From Khoudiadiopia massiliensis (GTDB taxonomy: Bacteria > Bacillota > Clostridia > Tissierellales > Peptoniphilaceae): DNA of 64,000 bases. Below are positions 46,180 to 54,662 of this stretch, in pieces. The translations under genes were made by a program, and so were the position numbers. The notes below the pieces were generated by a model. That model made no database searches. It saw only the letters and a list, made by a program, of their open reading frames with translations, and was not told the origin of the DNA. The stretch lies in contig OKQS01000001.1 in the NCBI GenBank assembly GCA_900290095.1, forward strand, positions 674,431 through 738,430, read 5' to 3'. The stretch's first letter is position 1, and every line of letters begins with the position of its first letter.

Positions 46180-46615
46180 TTTCATTGAGGTTTCCCATAT
46201 TTCGACGTTTCCCCATGGTTGAACATTCAAGATTTTTCATGGGGGTTTCCCGTGTTTAAGCCTTTACCCATGATCGCCAACTCGAGCTTTTTCAATGGGG
46301 TTATCCAGTTTTGGGCTTTTCCCCATGATTGACTATCCGACCATTTTGAATGGGGTATCCCGGATTCCGTAGTTTCCCCATGATTTTCGATTCGGCTCGA
46401 GTCAATGGGGTAGTCCGATTTTCTAGCTTTCCCCATGATTTCCAAGCCGACTTGAGTCATGGGGGTCTTCCACATTGCACTGTTTACCCATGATTTTCGA
46501 TCCCGCATTAGTCAAGGGGGTTGCCCGGTTTTCGCAGTTTCCCCATGATTTCCGATCCGGCTTTAGTCATGTGTATTCCCCATTTTCGCTAAATCCCCAT
46601 GATTACCCGGCTAAA
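46180..46615. repeat. Palindromic tandem array C, 55-bp period
   Basis: Eight copies of CCCCATGATT or close variants, with steps of 55 bp (last 54): the core A lies at 46215, 46270, 46325, 46380, 46435, 46490, 46545 and 46599. Each is followed about 18 bp later by the inverse arm TCATGGGG or TCAATGGGG. A 55-bp period is not a multiple of three, which argues against coding. Confidence 0.95.
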
Positions 46616-46646
46616 AACCCCACCAACACCACAATACATAGGCAAT

Positions 46647-46673
46647 TTAAGAAAGGGAGGGCCGGGCCCTCCC
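46647..46673 (-). terminator. Terminator of veg
   Basis: Stem GGGAGGGC/GCCCTCCC with a 3-nt loop (46655-46673), then TTTCTT on the minus strand. It separates veg from arrays C, B2 and B1. Confidence 0.75.
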
Positions 46674-46682
46674 CTCTTTTAA

Positions 46683-46943
46683 TTAATAAATGGTCATTTT
46701 TACATTCGAAGTCAGCATATCCGTGTAAGTATAGGACACCACTCTCTCATCTCCGAAGTTATTGGTGATTCGTACAGTAAAAACATCCTCAAAGGCATTA
46801 TCAATGACACCTTCATTGGTCACAATTCTCTTCCTGCCCTTATCCGCCTTTACAACGACACGCCTGCCAATGGCATCCTCAACTTCTCTACGGATCGCAT
46901 CCATGGTATTGTTATCCTGCAAAGTTCCACCCAACTTTCTCAT
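46683..46943 (-). CDS. veg: Veg family protein
   Basis: 86 residues. The body AIGRRVVVKADKGRKR and the C-terminal RVVSYTYTDMLTSNVKM match the Veg family (RVSYSYADVLT in Bacillus). Veg is a small protein with a beta-barrel fold, linked in Bacillus to biofilm matrix expression. The N-terminus may begin at the first ATG (46943) or at MDAIRREVE 39 nt further in. A consensus promoter lies upstream. Confidence 0.88.
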   Translation of the reverse strand: MRKLGGTLQDNNTMDAIRREVEDAIGRRVVVKADKGRKRIVTNEGVIDNAFEDVFTVRITNNFGDERVVSYTYTDMLTSNVKMTIY

Positions 46944-47000
46944 ATATTTTCAAGCTTACCTTTTTATCGATTAAAAAGGTCGGTGAATATAGTCCGTAAA

Positions 47001-47029
47001 ATTATACCATAAAACGGTAATTTTTACAA
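47001..47029 (-). promoter_or_regulatory. Promoter of veg
   Basis: Minus strand TTGTAA (47029-47024), 17-bp spacer ending in TGG, TATAAT (47006-47001). It fits the strong vegetative promoter known for this family and ends next to the M18 stop codon. An ACCTTTTT/AAAAAGGT hairpin lies in the leader. Confidence 0.7.
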
Positions 47030-47030
47030 A

Positions 47031-48413
47031 TTATGCGTTGAAGAAGGCTTTGTAGGCCCTATAAGTCTCGAAAGCATCGGCTTTTGCAGCCAACTCAATA
47101 GGTGCGTGCATTGACAACATTCCTGTTCCGCAATCAACTACCTGAGCTCCATATCTAGCCAGGATATATGCGATGGTTCCGCCGCCGCCTGCATCGACCT
47201 TGCCAAGCTCGCCCGTCTGCCAAATTATTCCGGCCTCGTCAAAGATTCTGCGTACCTGGTTGAGGAATTCGGCATTGGCATCATTGCAGCCGCCCTTGCC
47301 GCCCGATCCGGTATATTTATTTATAGACACTCCGCCACCGATAACCGCTGTGTTGAGCTTGTCGCAAACTTCCGGGAACATGGGGTCAAAGGCCACAGTG
47401 ACGTCTGCAGAAAGCACCCTTGAATTGGATAGAGCCCTCTTTAAATCAAGCTCCGAATATGAGCCCTTCATTGAATTTATGAGCTCGGCAATGACATTGA
47501 CAAAGAAGTCGGAGTGCATTCCGGTGTTTCCGACAGACCCGATCTCCTCTTTATCCACAAATAGGGCAACCTTGGTCCTCTTGCTGTCTGAGCTGTCAAG
47601 CATGGCCTTGAGGTTTGCATATGAGCAGATTCTGTCGTCATGGCCGTGGCCGGCAATCAGGGACCTGTCGAATCCGACTTCCCTTGCCCTGCCCGCAGGA
47701 ACCGCTTCAATCTCGGCTATCTGGAAGTCTTCCTCTTCAAGTCCGTATTCCTTTTTCAGATACTCCAGAACCTTGGCCTTGACCGGCTCCTTCTGGTCCT
47801 TGTCAGCTCCGGATCCGTCGGAACCTATGACAATCTGCAGCTGCTCGCCCTCAATAAGCTCGGTACCCTTCAGTTCCAAGCGCTTGCGTGAAAGGTGGAT
47901 TAGCAAGTCATTGATATAGAATACAGGGTCGGTGTCCTTCTCCCCAATGCTTATTTCAACCTTGGTCCCGTCTTTCCTGAAAGCCACCCCGTGGAGGGCC
48001 AGGGGAATATTGGTCCAAAGGTATTTTTTTACACCGCCGTAATAGTGGGTCTTCATATAGGCCATGTTTCCGGCCTCATCGAAGGGCAGGGGTTTGAGGT
48101 CAAGCCTGGGGCTGTCAATGTGGGATCCCACTATATCCAATCCCTCACTCAAGTCTTCTCCCAGCTTTACGAGGACTACAGCTTTTGAGTTGTTTACAGC
48201 ATAGACCTTGTCCCCGGTCTTCACGCCCTTTTCAAGAGCCTTATCCAGTTCAACGTAGCCGCTTTTCTGAGCTGCCTTGACTATTTCTTTGCAGGCCAAT
48301 CTCTCAGTCTTTGCCAATGATAAAAAATCTATATATCCCTGACTATATTTTTCAAGTTCCTTTTTCTCCGCTTTTGAAATTTCATTCAGGACTTTTTTCC
48401 TCTCGTATGCCAT
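47031..48413 (-). CDS. M18-family aminopeptidase
   Basis: 460 residues. Metal and catalytic motifs: VGSHIDSPRLDLKP near 94, AGHGHDDRICSYA near 255, FVDKEEIGSVGNTGMHSDF near 290 and MLSMHAPIE near the C-terminus. M18 enzymes are cytoplasmic dinuclear-zinc aminopeptidases that form dodecamers and favour acidic or bulky N-terminal residues. Confidence 0.95.
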   Translation of the reverse strand: MAYERKKVLNEISKAEKKELEKYSQGYIDFLSLAKTERLACKEIVKAAQKSGYVELDKALEKGVKTGDKVYAVNNSKAVVLVKLGEDLSEGLDIVGSHIDSPRLDLKPLPFDEAGNMAYMKTHYYGGVKKYLWTNIPLALHGVAFRKDGTKVEISIGEKDTDPVFYINDLLIHLSRKRLELKGTELIEGEQLQIVIGSDGSGADKDQKEPVKAKVLEYLKKEYGLEEEDFQIAEIEAVPAGRAREVGFDRSLIAGHGHDDRICSYANLKAMLDSSDSKRTKVALFVDKEEIGSVGNTGMHSDFFVNVIAELINSMKGSYSELDLKRALSNSRVLSADVTVAFDPMFPEVCDKLNTAVIGGGVSINKYTGSGGKGGCNDANAEFLNQVRRIFDEAGIIWQTGELGKVDAGGGGTIAYILARYGAQVVDCGTGMLSMHAPIELAAKADAFETYRAYKAFFNA

Positions 48414-48575
48414 CTATACCTCCTTATGGTTTATATTACTTTTTTCCTGTATTTGATGTATGATCTTCAATACGCTATTTTTATATACCCAAAAGTTGAG
48501 CTTTTTCCCATAAATTTAATTACATTTGCCGATATTGGGTATAAAATATTTTCGAAGTGAATTGGAGGTGCAAAA

Positions 48576-48830
48576 ATGTTTGATAAGTTATTTAATACAG
48601 ATGAAGATAAGGTCGAAAAAACAGAAGAAAAGAAATCTTCCGTTGTTATTACTAAGGATATGCTCATAACCGAGGCCATACAGAAGAAGCCCAGGATTCT
48701 CCAGCCTCTCATGATGGTCGGTCTGGGTTGCATTGGCTGCCCCTCTTCCATGATGGAGACCATTGAGCAGGGTGCCCTCATACATGGGATAGATCCTGAT
48801 GTTCTGGTGGAAAAGCTGAATGAGTATTGA
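48576..48830 (+). CDS. DUF1858-domain protein
   Basis: 84 residues. The DUF1858 domain spans VITKDMLITEAIQKKP to GIDPDVLVEKLNEY with the paired cysteines LGCIGCPSS, typical of a small redox or metal-binding helical domain in anaerobes. About 20 charged residues precede it. Function is not established. RBS TTGGAGG lies before the ATG. Confidence 0.9.
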   Translation: MFDKLFNTDEDKVEKTEEKKSSVVITKDMLITEAIQKKPRILQPLMMVGLGCIGCPSSMMETIEQGALIHGIDPDVLVEKLNEY

Positions 48831-48849
48831 TTCCTTCCACTTTTGTTAA

Positions 48850-48887
48850 AAAGGTCCGACCTGTTTTGGTCGGACCTTTCTTTTTTT
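48850..48887. terminator. Bidirectional terminator between the DUF1858 gene and htpG
   Basis: Perfect 12-bp stem AAAGGTCCGACC (48850-48861) with its complement (48868-48879), then TTTCTTTTTTT on the plus strand and TTTTTAAC on the minus strand. Confidence 0.88.
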
Positions 48888-48889
48888 AT

Positions 48890-50983
48890 CTACATGAGCT
48901 CCTGGATAGACCTGGAAAACTCTATGGGGTCAGCTATTGGCAAGCCGGCTATGAGCCTGGCCTGGTCATATAAGAGTCCCGCATACTTTTTGAAATTGTC
49001 CTCATCGCCCTCTTCTTCATAGGCAAAGAGCTTTTTAACTGCGGGGTGGTCGGGATTGAGTTCCAGGACCTTCTCGGCCTTGATGTCCCCACCGGGTCCG
49101 GCCTGGCCGGCAAAGGCCTTCTCCATCTCAATTGAAATCTCCCCCTTGGTCACCAGCATGGCGGCGTCGTTCTTGAGCCTTTTGCCGGTCCTTACCTCTG
49201 ACAGCTCTCCCGCAAAGAGATCCTTAACCGCGGCATAGGCTTTGCCGTGTGCATCATCTTCCGGCTTCTTGTCTCCTGCCTTATCAGCATCCGAATCGCC
49301 ATCCGTAGACCCGGCCGAATGCCCGTCAAAATCGGCATCCTGGACGGATTGGAAGCTGTGGCCCTTGTAATCCATCATTGCCTTGAGGGTGAACTCGTCA
49401 ATGCTTTCGGTCAGATAGAGGATTTCCTTGCCCTCTTCCTTAAGGCCTTCCAGGCCCGGCATCTTGTCCAGCTGGTCCAGGCTTGTCCCGGAGATGTAAT
49501 ATATTGGCTGTTTTTCCGCCCCGGCCCCGGTCCCGGAACCGGCCTCAACCCCGCCATTCTCGGGCTTGGCCCCGTCGCCGGACTGAACCCCGGCATCCTC
49601 CCCGGCCCTGACCTTCTCCAAGTCATCAACGATGTCGTCCAGGCTCCTGTTTTTGCCCTTGGAAGTGTTGAAGATCAGGAGGGGAGCCAGCTGATCCTTC
49701 TTGGCACCGTAAGACTGATAGATTCCCGCCTTAAGAACGCTTCCGAAGATGCTGAAAAACTTCTCATACTTGTCGGGATTATTCTTCATCATCTTTACCA
49801 GCATATCGTTGATCTTGTTCTCTATCTTCTTGCTGATGGCAAGGATGGTCCGGTCTTCCTGGAGGGTTTCACGCGAAAGATTGAGCTTGAAATCTTCGCT
49901 GGAAACCACGCCCTGGACAAATGAGTAATAGTCCGGCAAAAGAGCTTCCGCATGGTCCATGATCTTAACTCCATGGGAATAGAGGCTCAGGCCCTTCTTG
50001 AATTCCCTGGAATAGAAATCCCAGGGCAGGCGGGCCGGAATATATAGAATGGCCCTGTAAGAAAGGGTCCCGTCAGCCACCATGTGGACATAATCCATGG
50101 GATCTTCAAAGCCCAGGTGCTCCTGCTTATAGAATCTTATATAGTCCTCGTCCTTGAGCTCATTCCTGTTCTTGTCCCAAATCGGGGTCATGGAGTTGAG
50201 GGTGATCTTCTCAAGTTTTTCCTCATATTGGGGGTTTTCCTGATCCTTTTTCTTTTCTTCCTCGCTCGCATCGTCAGGCAGGTCAACCCTTCTGGACCTT
50301 GTGACCTCCATGGTTATGGGATAGCGGATGTAGTTGGAATAGGTGGACACGAGATTTCTCAACTCGTACTCCTGCAGGTATTTGTCGTAGACCTCATCCT
50401 CGGTATTGTCCCTCAGGTGGAGGATAACATCGGTTCCCCAGGTCTCTTTCTCGGCCTCCTCAATACTGTATCCCCCGCTACCCCGGGACTCCCACTTAAA
50501 GGCCTTGTCAGCCCCATAGGCACGGCTGATAACCTCAATCCTCTGAGCAACCATAAAGGCGGAATAGAAGCCGACCCCGAATTGGCCGATAATATTGGCA
50601 GCCATATCATCATTTTTCCCGGAAACGTCCGACTTCCCCGACTCGGTCGTATCAGGGCCACCGGTCTGGCCGGAAGCCCCCTTAAATTCCAGACTTCCCG
50701 AGTGGGCAATTGTCCCTAGGTTCTTGTCCAGGTCCTTTTCGTCCATGCCTATGCCCGAATCGGAAACCGTGAGGGTCCTCCGGTCCCTGTCCGACACCAG
50801 GCGAATTTCATAGTCCGACCTGTCAAAATCTGAAGGATTGGTCTCCAGGTCCTTGACATAGCGCTTGTCGAGGGCATCCGAGGCATTGGAAATCAGCTCC
50901 CTCAAAAATATGTCCTTATTGGTGTAAATTGAATGAATCATCATGTCCAAAAGCTTTTTGGATTCCGCTTTAAATTCTCTCAT
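48890..50983 (-). CDS. htpG: Hsp90-family chaperone HtpG with low-complexity insertions
   Basis: 697 residues against about 625 in typical HtpG. The N-terminal ATPase has FLRELISNASDALDK, DSGIGMD, the GTIAHSG lid and IGQFGVGFYSAFM; middle and C-terminal domains follow. Three Gly/Ser/Asp/Lys-rich insertions stand out: one in the lid (about 100-125), one near 510-540 (DAGVQSGDGAKPENG), and one near 585-610 (GSTDGDSDADKAGDKK). They probably form flexible loops. Start is ATG at 50983 with GGGAGAAG; a longer N-terminus lacks family support. Confidence 0.95.
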   Translation of the reverse strand: MREFKAESKKLLDMMIHSIYTNKDIFLRELISNASDALDKRYVKDLETNPSDFDRSDYEIRLVSDRDRRTLTVSDSGIGMDEKDLDKNLGTIAHSGSLEFKGASGQTGGPDTTESGKSDVSGKNDDMAANIIGQFGVGFYSAFMVAQRIEVISRAYGADKAFKWESRGSGGYSIEEAEKETWGTDVILHLRDNTEDEVYDKYLQEYELRNLVSTYSNYIRYPITMEVTRSRRVDLPDDASEEEKKKDQENPQYEEKLEKITLNSMTPIWDKNRNELKDEDYIRFYKQEHLGFEDPMDYVHMVADGTLSYRAILYIPARLPWDFYSREFKKGLSLYSHGVKIMDHAEALLPDYYSFVQGVVSSEDFKLNLSRETLQEDRTILAISKKIENKINDMLVKMMKNNPDKYEKFFSIFGSVLKAGIYQSYGAKKDQLAPLLIFNTSKGKNRSLDDIVDDLEKVRAGEDAGVQSGDGAKPENGGVEAGSGTGAGAEKQPIYYISGTSLDQLDKMPGLEGLKEEGKEILYLTESIDEFTLKAMMDYKGHSFQSVQDADFDGHSAGSTDGDSDADKAGDKKPEDDAHGKAYAAVKDLFAGELSEVRTGKRLKNDAAMLVTKGEISIEMEKAFAGQAGPGGDIKAEKVLELNPDHPAVKKLFAYEEEGDEDNFKKYAGLLYDQARLIAGLPIADPIEFSRSIQELM

Positions 50984-51037
50984 CTTCTTCTCCCTTTCCC
51001 GGCCAAGGCAAGGCTGACTTACTTTGACCATTGGTCC

Positions 51038-51066
51038 ATAAAAAGACCGACCCTAGGATCGGTCTT
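51038..51066 (-). terminator. Terminator of the Asp23 gene
   Basis: 8-bp stem AAGACCGA/TCGGTCTT (51059-51066 and 51043-51050) with a T-run on the minus strand, 5 nt after the stop. Confidence 0.85.
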
Positions 51067-51070
51067 GTCT

Positions 51071-51388
51071 TTACTCTACTATTATATCCACTTTGTCACA
51101 GATTAAACCGAACATGGACTCGATTTCAGCCTTCACGGCTTCCTGAACTTCCTCGCAAACCTTGATTATCGAGTAATCCCTGTCTATTACCAGAGTCAAC
51201 CCGGCCACAATATGGCCGCCCTCGGACTTGGTCAGGATCTTCTGCTTATAGTTTCTCCTGAGCTTGCCCTCCTTGCTGTTAAAGCCTCGGACTTCCATAA
51301 CCCCTTCAACTCTTGAAGCCGCCAATGCGGTCACCGTATCTATGACTTCATTTGCCACCAGGCATCTTCCGCCTTTGAAGCTCTCCAT
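51071..51388 (-). CDS. Asp23/Gls24-family envelope stress protein
   Basis: 105 residues. VANEVIDTVTALAASRVEGV lies near residue 10, and the VDRDYSI-like strand (VIDRDYSIIKVCEEVQ) near 68 is typical. Asp23 proteins are small membrane-associated scaffolds linked to cell-envelope homeostasis. Follows the HAD gene by 12 nt; start has GAGGAGG. Confidence 0.93.
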   Translation of the reverse strand: MESFKGGRCLVANEVIDTVTALAASRVEGVMEVRGFNSKEGKLRRNYKQKILTKSEGGHIVAGLTLVIDRDYSIIKVCEEVQEAVKAEIESMFGLICDKVDIIVE

Positions 51389-51400
51389 ATTCTTCCTCCT

Positions 51401-52069
51401 CTACTTAGTCTTATTAATATCGGCCAACCATGACCTTACATCAAAGCCGTCAAATCCGGGAATCAAGCAATCCGCCTGTCTCTTCATCTGGGCCAGATCC
51501 TGCTGATATGAGGGATCCTCGACCCCCACCGTATATATTCCGCACTCATTGGCAGTCAATATAGCATATAGGGCATCATCGAAAAGGGCCACTTCCCCGG
51601 GTTCAAGGTCCAACCTGTCCAGAATCGCCCGGAAAAACCTCTTATTATTCTTATCATATCCGTCCGTCGATGATGAATATACCCATTCGAAGCGGTCAAG
51701 TATCCCGGCTGTCTTCAATCCCTTTTCAGCCAAATGCTGCCTCGTGGCGGTCCCGACGACCAACTTGATATCCCGACCCTCCAGGTCCTTCAAAACCTTC
51801 TCAACCCCGGGCCTTAGGACTGCGGAATTTGAATACCATTCCTCCATCCTGGCCAGGGCCCTCTTTTTGGCCTGGACCTCGTCAATATGTATACCGAATT
51901 CTTCTTCCAATGTTTTAATAACCGAGGATAAGCCCTGGGTGATGAACATGTCGTAGTCAATGTCCTCCCGGCCCAGTCCGTTTTCCTTTAAAAGCTCTTC
52001 ATTCAAGCTGTTCCATGCAGGCATTGAGTTAAGAAGAGTTCCGTCCATATCAAAGATAAGTGCTTTCAT
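51401..52069 (-). CDS. HAD-superfamily hydrolase (beta-phosphoglucomutase-like)
   Basis: 222 residues. Motif I FDMDGTLLNS at the N-terminus, motif II VVGTATR near 105, and motif IV near EVALFDDALYAI. A helical cap follows motif I. This is the subfamily of sugar-phosphate phosphatases and phosphomutases; substrate is not readable. ATG at 52069 has GCGAGGAAAT; the upstream in-frame starts do not fit the family. Confidence 0.9.
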   Translation of the reverse strand: MKALIFDMDGTLLNSMPAWNSLNEELLKENGLGREDIDYDMFITQGLSSVIKTLEEEFGIHIDEVQAKKRALARMEEWYSNSAVLRPGVEKVLKDLEGRDIKLVVGTATRQHLAEKGLKTAGILDRFEWVYSSSTDGYDKNNKRFFRAILDRLDLEPGEVALFDDALYAILTANECGIYTVGVEDPSYQQDLAQMKRQADCLIPGFDGFDVRSWLADINKTK

Positions 52070-52181
52070 ATTTCCTCGCATTCTCTCCGGTTGCAATTTT
52101 CTTAAACTTGATCTTTAGGATTTCAGTATATCAGAAAATGTGTTAAAGTTGAAAATGAGAGAGAACTTTAAGGAGATATAT

Positions 52182-53090
52182 ATGAAAAGCTATACGGCTG
52201 ACAATGCAAATATAGAGGGATATCACATCGGTGTCCTGGATTCCGGTTTGGGCGGTCTGAGTGTTCTGAAAACTCTTATTCAGACCTATCCCAATAACTC
52301 TTATATCTACTACGGTGATTCTGCCAATGCCCCCTATGGGGACAGGGCTCCCCGGGAAATGGAAGATCTGGCGGCTAGACTGATCGGTCGAGCCTTGGAG
52401 GATAGTCCCGACGCCCTTATACTGGCCTGCAACACCATCTCGGCGTACAAGGATGACCTCATAGGTTCGGATGTGAAGATCCCCGTCATAGGGACGATAG
52501 AGGCGGGATCTGAGCTTGCGGTCAATACCTTTAATGACCTCATCAAGGGACAAGCAGGCCCCAATACAGATCCGACTCAATATGCCGCCAATATTGGTCT
52601 GATGGCGACCAGGGTCACGGTCAACTCACACGCCTACAAGGATATGATCAGGTCCCTGGCTCCTGATCTTACTGTTGAGGAGCAAGCCTGCCCCCACCTG
52701 GTTCCCGTAATCGAGAAGTCCGGGACAGATGAGGAAAAATACAGGGCAATTGACCTGGACCTTTCCCAAAAAAAGGCAATGGCCCCGGTCATCATCCTGG
52801 GCTGCACCCACTTCCCCCTGATCCGGGACTATGTGCAAAATTACCTGGGGCCTCATATCCATCTTGTAGACCCTGCCTATGGCATGGCCAAGAAGCTGGC
52901 AAGTGTATTAACTAAAGGCCTTGATGTGAAAAAAAATAGGCCCCTGAAGGCTGAAGGCGAAGGCAAAGAAGCTGCTTATTTCAGAAGGCTCTCAAGCTCG
53001 GGTGACCTGGATATACTCAAGGATGTGGCTGCAAGGCTTTTTAAGGAGGATATGGGGGCCTTTCCCTATTCGTATATGGGCTTTAAATAA
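52182..53090 (+). CDS. murI: Glutamate racemase MurI
   Basis: 302 residues. GVLDSGLGGLSVLK at the N-terminus, YYGDSANAPYG near 43, first catalytic cysteine in ACNTISA near 85 and second in LGCTHFPLI near 207. It makes D-glutamate for peptidoglycan. ATG at 52182 follows AAGGAG; earlier in-frame ATGs lack a ribosome site. Divergent from the HAD gene. Confidence 0.95.
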   Translation: MKSYTADNANIEGYHIGVLDSGLGGLSVLKTLIQTYPNNSYIYYGDSANAPYGDRAPREMEDLAARLIGRALEDSPDALILACNTISAYKDDLIGSDVKIPVIGTIEAGSELAVNTFNDLIKGQAGPNTDPTQYAANIGLMATRVTVNSHAYKDMIRSLAPDLTVEEQACPHLVPVIEKSGTDEEKYRAIDLDLSQKKAMAPVIILGCTHFPLIRDYVQNYLGPHIHLVDPAYGMAKKLASVLTKGLDVKKNRPLKAEGEGKEAAYFRRLSSSGDLDILKDVAARLFKEDMGAFPYSYMGFK

Positions 53091-53129
53091 GCCCTAAGTG
53101 ACTGTCAGGGCCGGACAGGGTCCCTGCCC

Positions 53130-53158
53130 TTGACCCTATTATTAATATTTTCTATAAT
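53130..53158 (+). promoter_or_regulatory. Promoter of tRNA-Ser
   Basis: TTGACC (53130-53135), 17-bp spacer, TATAAT (53153-53158), 17 nt upstream of the tRNA. Confidence 0.8.
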
Positions 53159-53175
53159 GGAATGGCAATTTATTC

Positions 53176-53261
53176 GGAGACGTATCGAAGTGGTCATAAC
53201 GGGGCTGACTCGAAATCAGTTTGTCCTTCGGGACACGTGGGTTCGAATCCCACCGTCTCCG
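53176..53261 (+). tRNA. tRNA-Ser (anticodon CGA)
   Basis: 86 nt class II tRNA. Acceptor GGAGACG/CGTCTCC, anticodon stem GCTGA/TCAGT with loop CTCGAAA giving CGA (reads UCG), variable arm TGTCC-TTC-GGGACA, T arm GTGGG/CCCAC, discriminator G. No encoded CCA. Confidence 0.96.
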
Positions 53262-53270
53262 CTTTTTAAA

Positions 53271-53302
53271 AGAGTGTGCTTTTTGGGCACACTCTCTTTT
53301 TT
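53271..53302 (+). terminator. Terminator of tRNA-Ser
   Basis: 9-bp stem AGAGTGTGC/GCACACTCT and CTTTTTT, 10 nt after the tRNA. Confidence 0.88.
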
Positions 53303-53330
53303 GTTATTCAGATTTTTAAGCATTGACGTA

Positions 53331-54200
53331 CTATTTAGTATTTTCGAAGCCCTTTAATATTTCTTCAACCTTTACCGGGTCTAAACCGGCAAGCTCCATC
53401 TGCTCTTTGAAATACCTTGAGCTTGTCTCTTTTGCTTCCATTTGTCCTTCCTTTATTCCAAGGATCTTTCCTTCTTTTAATTTCTTATCACCGATATAGT
53501 CCAAGACTTTCTGAAATTCTCCTTTCATTGTATCTCCTCCTTCAATCTCACTATCTACACCTAAAAATGAATTTAAAGCTAAGATCGTATCTGCCCTAAG
53601 GTTTGACATTATGTCTGATGTCTCCCTGATAAAGTCCTCAAATTCTTCTTTCTTTGCTATCTTCTGCATAAATTCAAAGAAATATGCCAAATCTCCGGGC
53701 AACTTCTCCAGATCCTTTTTACTTGATCTTCTAATATCAACAACCCTTATCTCATAATTCCAGTAATGATTCCACATATACTTTGGTAATTTGGTCATCT
53801 CAAGTATACTTGTAGGACCTTTCCAAGGCTTTATCCCATAATATAGAACGATTGAGACAACGGGGATAATGTACTCATCTTTTTTTATTCTGAAGGCTTG
53901 TTGCGCCAAGGTTACAGCATCATATAAAAGCATCCTTGCCGGCATAGAATAGTCAACTTCTGTCTGATTTTCTATGCCATAAAGGCTTAAAATTTTTCCT
54001 TCTGTTTTTTTAATTATATCACGGCGTATTTCTTTAGTTACACTTTTTCCCCTACTGTCTATCAAGGTAAACTGTGAAGATGTGTCGTAGTCGCTCAGGC
54101 TATTTTCATCAATGTGAGGGGCATTTGGCATAAAAGTGTTGAAGAGAGCAGCAAAATTTTCATCTCTTTTAAAAAATATTTTTAAAGCATGATCAATCAT
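53331..54200 (-). CDS. Rpn-family (YhgA-like) PD-(D/E)xK nuclease / transposase-like protein
   Basis: 289 residues. The segment IENQTEVDYSMPARMLLYDA is the family landmark (ExQ motif of the nuclease core), and IPVVSIVLYYGIKPWKGPTS follows. The C-terminal half is helical and charged. Rpn proteins are recombination-promoting nucleases and often occur as mobile, multi-copy genes. Codon use is more A/T-rich than in neighbouring housekeeping genes. The gene lies right after tRNA-Ser, convergent with it, which suggests acquisition. Confidence 0.85.
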   Translation of the reverse strand: MIDHALKIFFKRDENFAALFNTFMPNAPHIDENSLSDYDTSSQFTLIDSRGKSVTKEIRRDIIKKTEGKILSLYGIENQTEVDYSMPARMLLYDAVTLAQQAFRIKKDEYIIPVVSIVLYYGIKPWKGPTSILEMTKLPKYMWNHYWNYEIRVVDIRRSSKKDLEKLPGDLAYFFEFMQKIAKKEEFEDFIRETSDIMSNLRADTILALNSFLGVDSEIEGGDTMKGEFQKVLDYIGDKKLKEGKILGIKEGQMEAKETSSRYFKEQMELAGLDPVKVEEILKGFENTK

Positions 54201-54575
54201 TAATAAATTAATCTCCTTCCGCTAACTTTTTAGGTTTATATTTGTGAGAAGCTGATCAGCGAAAATCATTAATATAACTTTAGCATCGGAGAAAGATCCA
54301 ATCCACCCAAATCAAGTGATTGGAACGGTTTGAGAGCTTCTTATACTGAATGAAACAGAATGAAACTTGGGGACCCAGTCCCTGGATTATGATTGAGAAA
54401 AAAGGTTTCATTATTGGTGTTGAATTAGGAGTCATATGTCTATATATTATGTTTTCCCATAAAATTTAGTGTACGAGCGTATCCACACAATGGGTTTGAC
54501 CTGAAAAAGATCATGTTAATTATCATGCTATTTTAAATCAGAAGGTGTCCACTTTATGGGTAAAGCCAAAATAAG
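54201..54575. other. Gene-poor AT-rich gap, possible mobile-element remnant
   Basis: No convincing gene. Two similar direct copies, GTATCCACACAATGGGT (about 54479-54495) and GTGTCCACTTTATGGGT (about 54546-54562), lie 67 bp apart. A short GGGAC/GTCCC hairpin lies near 54370. These look like decayed insertion-sequence ends, but this is not proven. Confidence 0.35.
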
Positions 54576-54608
54576 AAAAAAACAGGGCACCGGATAAATC
54601 CGGTGCCC
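54576..54608 (-). terminator. Terminator of the CWB2 protein gene
   Basis: 11-bp stem GGGCACCGGAT/ATCCGGTGCCC with a 2-nt centre (effective loop 4-6 nt), followed by TGTTTTTTTC on the minus strand. Confidence 0.85.
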
Positions 54609-54662
54609 TTGTCCATTTAAGCTTTATTAAATGAACCTCAGATCAATTGAGAAAAACAATTT

